DNA of 36,320 nucleotides from positions 1 to 36,320 of the forward strand of contig KN880672.1 in the NCBI GenBank assembly GCA_000934385.1, read 5' to 3'. The DNA is from Cylindrobasidium torrendii FP15055 ss-10. Its lineage: Eukaryota; Basidiomycota; Agaricomycetes; Agaricales; Physalacriaceae. The position numbers and the translations under genes are program-made. Under the pieces are notes generated by a model, which was given only the letters and a program-made list of their open reading frames with translations, did no database searches and had not been told where the DNA came from. Positions 11,101-20,705 of the stretch are shown piece after piece. Every line of letters begins with the position of its first letter. Position 1 is the stretch's first letter.

Positions 11101-11230
11101 TGGTTTATGGGATCCTGCACGGGATATGCCAATGTGGCCGCTGGGAATGGAGACAGAAGATTGGGCACACTATCTGCGGAATGTTGGTGAATGGACACAA
11201 GCGGTCGACGAGCCGAACGCCAACATCTGA
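8165..11230 (+). CDS. Zn2Cys6 fungal-specific transcription factor 2 (TF2)
   Basis: Thirteen exons: 8165-8288, 8343-8348, 8402-8481, 8531-8608, 8657-8983, 9034-9396, 9445-9605, 9659-9727, 9779-9938, 10001-10115, 10163-10407, 10465-10628, 10681-11230. They give 813 residues. The zinc cluster is C34-x2-C37-x6-C44-x8-C53-x2-C56-x6-C63 after basic HKKRRTRGAK. A linker coiled coil (SKAYTEALEQRVATLEALLE) and Fungal_trans domain (NTYMPLLHRPTFERSIRE, GCWMLVGTGLRMCQHLGIH) follow. The C-terminal motif MPMWPLGMETEDWAHYL is about 30 residues from the end. Exons 7-10 and 12 have exactly the lengths found in TF1 and TF3. It lacks the EFMQMPF motif of TF1/TF3 and has no orphan partner downstream; instead it converges on the GST with a 97-bp gap. 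The start ATG (MLSTFALEGS) is the first after an in-frame stop. Confidence 0.9.
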
Positions 11231-11327
11231 GTCGACGTAGTAGCGTCCAATCGCTTTAATGTTTGGATCGGTACAATAAAACATGGTACAATACGCTGAT
11301 GGTAATTGGATACTATTATTCTTTGCG

Positions 11328-12086
11328 TTACTGCAGGTCATAAGTCACCCTCTGGGATGCGAGCTCGACGACTCCAGGTGGATAGACTGGCGCCTCTGCT
11401 CCCTTTGTTCTACCCATCTCCTCCAGAAACTCCTGGAGCCTCGGAATCCCAACCACCAAATCCTCTCCGAAGCACAGTTCGAAATGCTGAAGTAGTGTGA
11501 GAAGCGTAACATCTGCCAACGTCGGCGTCTTCCCCCTCAGTAGATACCCTGTCGTTCCCTTGCTCTCGTTCGCATATCCAGCGAGCTTCTCTAAACACGC
11601 ATGAGCCGTACCCAACGCGCGTTCTCCCGCGGCTTTGTCCGGCTTTGGGTTTGCTTCGGCGAAGAGCTTGGAGGTATTCCAGACAAAACCAAAGAGGGTA
11701 GACATAGTTTCGTCAATAACGCTGCACATGTCGCGGATTCTGGCACGCTCGATGGCGGTCGTGCCAGACATATTTGGCCCGATGTTTGCGAAGACCTCTT
11801 CCAGGTAGCTCAGAACACCCATGGACTGATGGATGACTGTTCCGTCGCCCAGGCAAAGCTAAACGCAAGGGATTGGACTGCGCTCTGTAATAGGAGAGAG
11901 AAACAGACGTACAATGGGTACGGTACCATCAGGCTTTTCGCCGGCATTCACGAAGCCTGCCATAGTCATCTCGACGGGAACTATGTCAATAGCGTCCTCC
12001 GGAATCCCTTTGAGCTTCAAGTACACAAGAACGCGACGCGGGAAGGGGCCCCAAGTAAGGACCCACAGGGTGAGAGCAGGTGTCAT
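11328..12086 (-). CDS. Glutathione S-transferase-like protein
   Basis: Two exons (12086-11913 and 11858-11328, minus) with a 54-nt intron give 234 residues. The N-terminal thioredoxin-like GST domain (about 1-85) contains WGPFPRRVLVYLKLKGI, the cis-Pro element GTVPIL and GTVIHQSMGVLSYLEE, whose Gln-Ser normally binds the glutamyl part of glutathione. The C-terminal all-helical domain (about 100-215) has the usual (S/T)xAD box as TPTLADVTLL. The position that carries the catalytic Cys in omega-type GSTs (CPF) is Gly here (GPF), so a cysteine-dependent thiol transfer is unlikely. Cytosolic glutathione conjugation or detoxification is inferred from the fold. Divergent from TF3, suggesting shared regulation. 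The GTG nine bases upstream is not used as start; no in-frame ATG precedes 12086. Confidence 0.85.
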
Positions 12087-12268
12087 TATGGTCACGGTCG
12101 AGTAGCCTTAGGAGCGTTGTGCGGATGGTACAAAAAGAAGCGAAGCAACTTGATTTGAGGGATGATATTGAGTCGCTTTTATAGCCATAATCTTTGTCTC
12201 GCCAAAGCACATTCCCCGACGGTCCGACGCTCGTGTTGAATCTGCATTTCCTTTTTTGGCTTCCACTG

Positions 12269-12283
12269 CCGCTGAGTCAGCGG
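12269..12283. promoter_or_regulatory. Nested palindrome: GCN4/AP-1 core inside CCG/CGG
   Basis: CCGCTGAGTCAGCGG is a perfect 15-bp palindrome around a central G. Its centre TGAGTCA (12273-12279) is the classical bZIP (GCN4/AP-1) core. Its ends form CCG-N9-CGG, an inverted pair of the triplets bound by Zn2Cys6 dimers. The flanks add a partial inverted repeat (TTCCAC..GTGGAA). Binding is inferred from the known specificities of these families. Confidence 0.55.
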
Positions 12284-12336
12284 TGGAATGCTCCGTGCTG
12301 GCTCCTTGAGCAAAGCGTGTGTGTAGCTTCCCCGTA

Positions 12337-12343
12337 TGAGTCA
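12337..12343. promoter_or_regulatory. Second GCN4/AP-1-type site (ATGAGTCAG)
   Basis: TGAGTCA preceded by A, a near-consensus GCN4 half-site context, 57 bp from the core of the nested palindrome. Two cores this close in one promoter favour real bZIP control, though 7-mers also occur by chance. Confidence 0.4.
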
Positions 12344-12682
12344 GGCTTTTATCTCTCGGATGCGATGACCTTGGCGATGACTGAAGCTCGGAGACGCTCC
12401 TCAGGCCTCATGTATATGGCTCACTGACACTGGCACTATAGGTCTGAGGTACTTTCTATTTCTCTGCAAGATGTCTTCACTTAGGGTTCCAAACGTCAAA
12501 CCAGAAAAATATAAGTGGCTCTCTCACTGGATTGTCTCGGAAGTTGAGGATTCAAATACTTATTCAGAGGAAAGCGAAGAGAGAGATCTTTGTCAGTGGC
12601 GTTGGCGTCCCGGCGATCGTGATCGCTAACACTTGACTTGTTTGACACCAACTCTCACGACCTATCTCAATCACTGTTTGTC

Positions 12683-15600
12683 ATGGAGCAAGGCCATCAG
12701 CCATTTACGATGTTGACCTTCGCCTTGGAAGGCAGCGATGCAGCTGCGGAAGGCGAAAATGGCAGCTCCGCGTCCAAAAAACGCAGAATTACACGCGGAC
12801 CCAGAGCGTGCGATAGCTGCCGTTCAAGAAAGAGTACGCCGAATGCGATCCCTATTTCACTACGCCTTTTGCTCACGGCCATAGTCAAATGTAGCTTTGT
12901 ATTAGCCTGCTATGTTTCGGACTAACTCGAGGGGTACTCAGGCAACCCATCACCCAATTCACCTAAGTGTCTGCACTGTATAAGCATTGGTTCAAGATGC
13001 GAGTACTCCGATGTCAATACCCGGGTTTGTTTTGGGGCTTTCCAATTGGATTCAAGCTTAAGTCAACATAGAAGCCCGCGTTGAAGGACTCGAAGGCGTA
13101 CACAGAAGCACTGGAACAGCGCGTAGCGTTTCTCGAGAATGCACTTCTGGAGGTGAGTGCGAGTAAAGTAATAAGTGTTTATAGTACTCATTTTTTGCAA
13201 GAGTCAAGCGTTGAGCTCGTCCTCGAGTAGCTCTACTCCACCTCCACTGCCAGTACCAGTGCCGCTGACGACCATGCCTCCTTTGTCGAACCTCTTTGCG
13301 GCGTCATTACCAACAATAACTCCACAGGAGGAGTGCGAAGAGCGGGAAGAAGAACTGTCCGACCTGTCTAAACATTTCTCTAGATTGGGGATTAGGGACG
13401 AATGTATGTTCTTCGGAAAGGCCAGCAGCGTATTCTTGGTTCACCAAGTCTTGGGCATGCGCCGTGACATGAACCCATCGCAGGGGCCTTCGACCATCCT
13501 CGGCAAACCGCGTCCAAAATTCTGGCAAAAACCACCTGTCAGTTGCTCTATGTGTATCCCTGTGGGAAGCGCTGACACTCCTGGCAGTGGGAATGCAAAC
13601 TCGAGAACAAGCCCAACATCAAGTATATTTTCCCGGATCAGGACCTCTTGTCCACTCTTGTCGAGCACTACTTCGTCAATGCGAATGCATATATGCCTCT
13701 TCTCCATCGACCAACGTTTCAGAAATCAATTCGAGAAGGACAACACTTCCGCGACCAGGAATTTGCAGCGACTCTACTACTTGCCTGCGCCATCGGCTCG
13801 CGATACTGCGACGACCTCCGTGTACGTTTGGATGACAACAATAGCCAATACTCGGCGGGGTGGAAATACTTCGTTCAAGTTCCCTCCATCGAAGTCAGTC
13901 CGGTGTCGCGACCATCATGCTACGAGCTACAGAAGTGTGTCGTACGTCCGTTCTGCATTTGCTGCCCGAGTTCTGAATAAACTTCGTCGCACTATAGCTC
14001 ATGGTCATCTTCATGACGGGCAGCTCGAATCCGCGAGGATGCTGGACACTCGTTGGAACGGCCCTGCGCTTTGTTCAGGATTTGGGTGTGCATCGGCGGA
14101 AAATGTCAGATGTATCTGTCACCAAGGCTCAACACGAGCATTGGAAACGCATTTTTTGGTACGTTCACTACCTTGCCAGTTGCAGAGGCTCATTACATGT
14201 GCAGGTGTCTCGTTTGCATGGACAGAATGTTTGCTGTGTCAATGGGGCGCTCCGTTGCATTACAGGATGAAGAGTGCGCACATTGCCATACCGGACAAAT
14301 CATCATGTTGACCGCGCTCTCCATAGTATCAATGTAGACCTTCCTATAGCAGTGGATGATGAATACTGGTTCGACAAGGATGGTGATGATCTTTTCGAGC
14401 AACCGCCGAACACGCCGTCCAAGATACAATTCTTCAACAGCTGGATCCAGTTGTTGCAAATCATTGTCTTCTCGCTACGCACAGTGGTATGCTACTTGCT
14501 TCTCCACAAACCCCTGCTGATTGCCGCAACAGTACTCCATGGAAAAGACAAAACTATGTATGGGCCTTTCTCTCGGAAAACTCGTGGAGACTGTAACCGA
14601 GATGGATTCTGCGCTCAACAGGTGGTTCGACACTGTACCCAGTCATTGTACGTGGCGTCAAGTACTGCTCTTCTTTGCTCATTCGAGCGCCCAGTACGAT
14701 GGGATCCGCACCGCAAAGACCCTATTTTCTTCTCTCAGAGTGTCGCTCTGCATTCATGGTACTACAACCTGCAGATATTGACCCACCGGTATTTCCTCCT
14801 TGCACCTCGAAGCATACGCGATGCCGATGTGCAAATGCTCCCGTCGCTGGCTATCTGCACAAATGCGGCAAGAACAATAATACACATATCACACAGGCAG
14901 ATGCAGAGGGGCATATACGGAGGCCTGAATCTTCATTTTGTGTGTTCTTAACTTCCGTTTGATAGTCGCTTGCAGCCATACTGACTGTCCTGATAGGTGA
15001 ACATTCTGGGTGCAGCTGTTGTACTCTATCTGAACCTATGGTCCTCCCGAAACCCTCACGGACCGACGAGTAGTCATAACACGGTCTTGCGAGACGTAGA
15101 GAAGGCACGCGAGATCTTCACTTTTATGGAGAATAGGTTTTTTTCAGTGGGGCGATTTCTGTGAGTAAACGCAATGCGGCGCTGGGAGCTACGGCTTGAT
15201 GCTCACACCTCTTGTCAGTGATATTCTCAATGAAATGGGTTCTCTGGCCGAAACTCCAGGACCATGTGAACCATCGAACAAACGCCAACACGATGGAGAG
15301 TCGACATCACCGCAATACCTTGCCGAGAACAAAAGCCTGTCGCAAGACGCACCGCAACCTACGCTCGAAAACATTCCACTTGAGTTCATGCAGATGCCGT
15401 TTGACCTTGATGTGGTGATCGCGTCGCAGATGTACCCATCTACAGAGTCGGAGGGCGACACTTCGATATTTGACCCGCTGAGGCAGTTATTGAACGCGCC
15501 GCTGGAGGACCTGTCGGGACGTTTTGCGCAACCTACGCCTGGGAATAACGATGCGTTACTATTCTCGATGTTGCAAGGCACTTTACCCTCGAATTCATAC

Positions 15601-15846
15601 CCTCCTTCGACAGATGATGCACCAGATATGAGTCGTATATCGGGATTGGAGACGGGGAATATGCCAATGTGGCCAATAGGGATGAATGCGGATGATTGGG
15701 GACAATATTTGGCCAATATGAGCGAGTGGACGCATGCGCCTACCACAGAGCCAAGCGATCCCGTAGCATATTCTGGACCCCATGGAGGTAAAAGGATAGG
15801 CGATAACAGAGGCGCTGTTCGGGAGTGGTCATCGCAAGCTAGATAA
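12683..15846 (+). CDS. Zn2Cys6 fungal-specific transcription factor 3 (TF3)
   Basis: Thirteen exons: 12683-12833, 12885-12890, 12942-13024, 13072-13152, 13202-13537, 13588-13941, 13998-14158, 14205-14273, 14327-14486, 14533-14647, 14695-14939, 14997-15160, 15219-15846. They give 850 residues in one frame. The zinc cluster is C43-x2-C46-x6-C53-x8-C62-x2-C65-x6-C72 after SKKRRITRGP. The linker coiled coil SKAYTEALEQRVAFLENALL spans about 87-106, and the Fungal_trans domain about 245-470 (YFVNANAYMPLLHRPTF, GCWTLVGTALRFVQDLGVH). The C-terminal region has EFMQMPFDLD and the motif MPMWPIGMNADDWGQYL, then about 38 extra residues absent from TF1/TF2. The start matches the TF1 N-terminus (QPF...FALEGS). 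OrfB follows 694 bp downstream in the same orientation. Nuclear activator by family; ligand and targets unknown. Confidence 0.9.
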
Positions 15847-16539
15847 CATGGTAGCTTGGTAGCCTTGCGTGTAGCCGACACTGCTCTGATACGTGGATTG
15901 CAAAGTATACCCGCATGAGGCGTTTTTGGAAACGGTGGACAGGGCAAGATCGTTTCTGATTACTATGCCGCTCGCGCTCAATGATGACAAGGAGCAGTGG
16001 GAAGCGCCGTTGAGGAGGCAGTAATGTAGAAAGCACTTATAGGGATTAATGAATAGCATTTCTTTGTGCCTTAATAATAACATGAGTTATAACGATGTAA
16101 GCCGATGGAATTTTGTTAAGAGGGTAGTAGGGAACCGTGACTACGTGCCAACACTCATTGTGTTTCGTTGCATGACCGCGTAGCTCCTGCTATGCGATGC
16201 TAAAAGAGCGGAAATACACTTGTTCGAAATTGACCTAATCAGGATAGGGGCTCGTTTTGGCCTGATTTGGCTTGACGACACGAACAAAACCTGTGAGCCA
16301 CTTTGTCGGCCTCCAAATTATTCTCTATGCCTTTCTATCCCCTATAAGCATAGCCTGGGAACATATCAACTCCCTTTCATTCACACGAAGCACTGATCCG
16401 GGCGCTGCGTTTAGTCATGAACGCCAGTGTGTACTTCAGCCTTGATCGGACCGAATTGGCCGATCGTTCAAACTCTTCTGCAAACCATCACGACCACCCG
16501 TTCACGTCACAAATCGTACCACCATACTTTCTCCCAAAC
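15847..16539. promoter_or_regulatory. TF3 3' flank and OrfB promoter/leader
   Basis: No coding exon apart from a possible in-frame OrfB extension from 16417. A TATA-like CTATAAG occurs at 16342-16348, about 45 bp before the leader block shared with OrfA. The leader ATG at 16417 is in frame with OrfB. Confidence 0.45.
16390..16427 (+). promoter_or_regulatory. Leader block conserved with OrfA
   Basis: Counterpart of 4379-4416 on the opposite strand, 37 of 38 bases identical, ending in the shared ATG AAC GCC AG. Here the ATG opens into the OrfB frame, giving a possible 41-residue N-terminal extension. Confidence 0.7.
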
Positions 16540-17044
16540 ATGTTTTCCTTTGGATCCTCCTCTGCTTCGAGCTTGTACGGCCGTCGGAGCCAGGGCAGGC
16601 CTATCCGCTCGACGACGTCGAGCCGGAGCAGGGCCGACCCCATTCAAGATGACTTCGAGAAGGGCTTCGAGGTGCTGCAAAGACTCATGTCTGATCCTGT
16701 GGGTATCCCTTCCTCATCTACTGCACATATCCTAACGGGATCGCCAACAGTCCACCGGCGGAACCAACGGGCCCAACCAGACGAACATCGACAGGGCATT
16801 TCAAGAGGTGGCAACGCGTGTCCGTCTTACCCCTGAGGACCTTGGCCGTGCAGAGCGTCTCGAGGATCCGCCCGCACATCTTGACTTCCGCCAGTTCATG
16901 GTCTATATGGTTCGTTTAACCGCCAGTAAGGTCGGCAGCCGCAACCCCGCTGCTGCTACTGCTGGGAAGCACGAGGTGGAATACTATCCCGGAATGGAGT
17001 TTATCAATGACGCAATTTGGGACGAAACGGACGAGGCTAACTAG
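16540..17044 (+). CDS. Orphan small protein B, downstream partner of TF3
   Basis: Two exons (16540-16698 and 16751-17044) with a 52-nt intron (GTGGGT..CTAAC..ACAG) give 150 residues, or 191 if the in-frame ATG at 16417 is used. Unrecognised family; paralogue of OrfA with the same conserved blocks (PNQTNIDRAF, LTPEDLGRAERLEDPPAHLD, VYMVRLTASKVGSRNPA). It keeps a C-terminal segment of about 30 residues, rich in acidic and aromatic residues (EYYPGMEF..AIWDETDEAN), that OrfA has lost. No signal peptide, TM or zinc ligands are visible, so a soluble intracellular protein is likely. The repeated TF-orphan adjacency suggests that the small protein acts with the regulator, but nothing in the sequence proves this. 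Confidence 0.75.
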
Positions 17045-18361
17045 GCGGTGGATTCTGGAATGTCACTCTCTGGTCACGTGCTGGATTTCGTTATGTTTGG
17101 CTCGTATGATATGTCATGGAATCGCATGCTACTATGGACAAAACCACACCTCACTCCTCAATAAAGGCCTCGAATAATACTTCTAATCTTACGTATCGAT
17201 TTTAAATGCACTGCTGTCCACTTCGCCGTCGTAATTGGGGGTTCAAATTTCTGAATCATTGTCCGTTCGAATAACTGATTTATACCAGTCAACTGAGGCC
17301 CCTAATCTAAGAAATATCGTCTAGGATAGGTAGATTTTTTTTTGCAACCCCAGCGTGATACTACAATCGATCGTCGTTGAGACCTCGAGACGTTGGCAGA
17401 TGAAAGTAGCAGCTGATAGATGCGACTTTGAGCTGCGTTGGTGTTTTTATCCTGTTTTTTCTCCCGCGCATTTACCCCATAAACAACAACGGACGAGCCT
17501 CCGAGTCTCATAGTGCTGCATGCCTCGAACAACGTTTGATGTCAAGAGAAGGGTATACGCGAGTAGTTGCGATAGAATTCAGTATCTCTTGAGCGTATCC
17601 AGAAACCGCGATTACTACCAACTCCCAGAGGCTCGAGAAGTTGCCGGCATTATCCAAGTCTTAAAGCAAGGTTCAACTACCGCTAATGCAAAGGGGTCTT
17701 CTCGAAGACTATGGATTTGAACTCTACATGGAATATGATAACTGCTGACAAAATCTCTATCCCGGGGTATTTCTGAGCTATTCAGGACTTATAACGGCAA
17801 CGTGTGCTGGGTGAGTCTTTCCGTTTTAATGCTCTCTACTTCCTCTCCCCGTACTGAAGCTCGCCACCATGTCTTTAACGCTCTATCTACTATTCGAGCA
17901 TGCCGCTGTGGTTATGTGGTAGACGGCATTGCTGAGGGATTCAAATTCGCATTGGTGACTGTCCACGGGAGAGCTTGTGAATCTCATCTTATCCTCAAGA
18001 GACACGCCATCGTGAGTCCGAGAAGAACATTATGCACCCTCGGACTTAGGGAGATTGATTTGGTTTTGGCAGCTGTGAGTTGTTACTTGACGTCTAGTCC
18101 GAGTTGTTAGCTCCGCCAGCTTTAAGTGATGTTTGCATTGGCGGAATTTTGCCGCTTATGATATTGGCATATGTCTTGGACAGCACACCCACCGTCGCTC
18201 GTGATGTGCACCTTCAATTGCATTATCACATGTAGACCATCTCATCTTGAAGTGCGCGTTGTCGAATGTGATATGTACATACACCCGTGACCGAGTGTTG
18301 AGACGTCAAAGAAAACCATAAATGAGTAAGTACAACAGTATACATACACCAGATAACGAGT
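17045..18361. other. Intergenic, 1.3 kb, convergent flank
   Basis: Lies between the 3' ends of OrfB and the UTP7-like gene. Frames at 17520-17720 (66 codons) and 17802-18110 (102 codons) have no recognisable domain and no obvious splice partner. I see no repeat, RNA gene or transposon feature. Confidence 0.45.
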
Positions 18362-20274
18362 CTATGACGGACGCTTAAACCTATCCAATGCCGAAGGTTT
18401 CCTCACCTCTCCCCCATTCCTCAACTCGATCTCCTTCCTCTTTTGTTCCTTTTGTTTTTCCAGCTTAGCCCGCACAGCAACTGCCCTGGGGTCGATGACA
18501 TTCTTCCGCTGTTTGCGCAAGTACCTCTTCATGCTCTTGCCCTTGCCACGCATCTTTCTCTTCTCCCTCTCCTCCTTCCGGGCAGCCTTGCTCTCCGCGT
18601 CTTGCGGGGCCTCCTCATCGCTGCTATTCATCTCCGTATCATCAATCTTTCCGGACACCTTCAACCTGTCCATCCTCGACAAACGCGCGAACGGGATAGT
18701 GCTGTCCTCAGCGGCCGATGGGGGCGGCGCAAGGGTACCGACGAATTCTGGATCAAGCATAATAGCATCGGGTTGAATCTTGTCGAGCAACGCCTTGACT
18801 TCACGCTCCCTACGCGCCTTCTTGTTCTCGAACGGATCGGCCTCCGTACTATCGAAGTTAGGCTCTCCAGCGCCTGGCACCAGGATACTCGACAAGCCAG
18901 CGTTATGGCCAACAGTGAGGATATCGTGAAATGGCGCAAACCGCACAGACGAGAGCGGTCGTTGGGGAATAGGATGGGTCATGTAGAGTGGTGGCTGTGT
19001 GTTTCCATGGACCGTCGTATGGATAGAGGGCTTGGTGTAGACGTTGACGGTGCCACCTGCAGCGACAGCGAGCGCGCCCCGCTGGCTCCATTCGATTTCT
19101 GCTTGCCCACCGCGAGAAGTCCACTCGCGGACGCAGCCTTTCCAGTTCCTACAGTCCCACACCTTTACGGTGCTGTCCTTGCCTGCGGTGGCCATGTAGC
19201 GTCCGCCGGTGCTGGGGTCGATGCTGACACTAGAGACAGGGCCCATGTGTGCGAGGAGTTGGACTGCTGGATGAGGCAAGTTTGGTGTCCAGAGGGTGAC
19301 GGTGCCGTTGTGGTGTCCGAGGTGGATCACGGCGTTGTGAATGTTTTGGGTCATAGCAGTACATGCGCCAAGCTTTGTGCGGTGTTCGGTGAGAAGCTGC
19401 CCAGTGGAGGTGTCTTGGTATTTGAGGTAGCCCGCATTGCCCTAAGAAAGAGTTAGGATTGGTGAATGAAGAGTGAGACAGACGTACCACAGATGCTAAT
19501 AGCCAGTGATATGGTAGGAATTCAAGCCGTGTAGGCTCGATGTGAGCCTTCAAACAGTGTAGCTCGACACCGTCTCGGTCGTAGATAAAGGTATACTTTT
19601 TCTGTGCAACCGCAAAGTGAGACTCATCATGGAGGAAGCTAAATCCAGTTGAGAATGAGATGCAGAGAAGGCAAAACTTCGTACGTGATGTCGCGACAAG
19701 TTTCTTGCAATTGTAGCTCGGTATGAAGAGTACCGGATTGCCAGTCGAATGTGGCGACATGCCCAGTACTGCCTGCGATGGCCAGATGTCTAGACCTGCA
19801 TTAGCGGATGAAGAGAAATGAACAGAGCACACACCTTCCGTTTCTTGTATACCGCGACCGATACGGACCACCATCCAGTTTCCATTCTCTCCTGCCTCTT
19901 GCTGCCTCCTGTCCCGAGTTCTCTGCCATCTCTGACTGACCCACGCGCCATGTTTTGTCCATCTCGCCCTCGACCTCCATCATCCCAGCCTCGCCGGTCA
20001 ACAGCAGGTCTGCATCCTCCAACAACGCCTTTGCCTGGGAGTTCTGCGCAGACTGCTTGTTGAGCTCGGTTCTCAGCTTCTTGTTCGCGATATGCTTGTA
20101 CTCCTTCGCATTTTCTGGAGTTACGACCTGCAGCGATTTCGGTACAGACGTGCGTTTTTGGATGGACTGGAAGGTGCGGTCCGACTGCGGTTTTTTGCTT
20201 GGTCCTGCAGCAGAGGGTGCATAGTATTTTCGTTTCTTCCCAAGAGCGTCGGCCTTTGCAATCAACGAATCCAT
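18362..20274 (-). CDS. UTP7: WD40 ribosome-biogenesis protein, UTP7/WDR46 (BING4) family
   Basis: Four exons (20274-19835, 19795-19685, 19638-19488, 19441-18362, minus; introns of 39, 46 and 46 nt) give 593 residues, close to yeast Utp7 and human WDR46. The basic N-terminus ([19 protein letters not shown]) is followed by '[15 protein letters not shown]' and WD repeats (about 140-420; [20 protein letters not shown]). The BING4 C-terminal domain (about 365-445) includes [19 protein letters not shown] and [19 protein letters not shown]. The tail is Lys/Arg/Glu-rich ([19 protein letters not shown]). Family role: nucleolar component of the small-subunit processome, needed for 18S rRNA maturation. 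A long antisense frame over this gene is a shadow. Confidence 0.93.
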
Positions 20275-20705
20275 TTTCGAAATGAGAGGAGGAGGGAGCC
20301 TTGCAAAAACCGAGTTGATCGGCCCGCTGATCCGGGCGCGTGGTCAACGCCACCGGATCTGCTTTGCTCACCAACGAAGAGCATTGTGCAGCAGACGGTA
20401 GGATCCGAGGCTACCACCTGCAAGGTAACGGTGGGGTGTTAACCTGATTTTGAGTTTTTAATTACGTTCTCTGTGTCACCCGTCCCTAGCAGAGTTCACA
20501 TGCCATCTCATCTTGAGAATGATAGTGGTCCTCATTCAGTCCACCTACACTTATCTGTACTCGAGATGAGTAGTAGCGCGGAAAACATCGGGATCCTGGC
20601 CGAGGGTCGTCGAGCCTACTCTGCTTTGAGCTCTCGCATTGGCCTAGCTCAAGTACTCGCTGCTCACATTTCTACCGTAGTGGTGATACCAAAACGGTAT
20701 ATAAC
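20275..20705. promoter_or_regulatory. Divergent interval UTP7 / bZIP-like gene
   Basis: 431 bp between opposing start codons. A TATATAA lies at about 20698-20704, very close to the downstream ATG. No exon is supported; a 47-codon frame from the ATG at about 20566 ends before the bZIP-like gene. Confidence 0.4.

Larger units (their letters stand above)
12087..12682. promoter_or_regulatory. Divergent promoter between GST and TF3
   Basis: 596 bp without a coding exon. It holds the nested palindrome at 12269-12283 and a second TGAGTCA at 12337-12343, listed separately. A TATA-like ATATAAG lies near 12509. No uORF of note was assigned. Confidence 0.5.

Noticed and set aside
11601..12158. 185-codon plus-strand frame over the GST
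   Set aside because: Antisense shadow of the GST exons with no recognisable product.
13175..14311. 378-codon plus-strand frame in TF3
   Set aside because: It runs through several introns and leaves the Fungal_trans frame; the 13-exon model restores all conserved motifs.
15189..15947. 252-codon minus-strand frame over the TF3 last exon
   Set aside because: Antisense shadow; the TF3 exon carries the motif shared with TF1 and TF2.
17045..18361. Possible short genes at 17520-17720 and 17802-18110
   Set aside because: No recognisable motif and no supporting splice structure; left unassigned.
18443..19456. 337-codon plus-strand frame over the UTP7-like gene
   Set aside because: The opposite strand encodes conserved WD40 and BING4 motifs; the plus frame has none.
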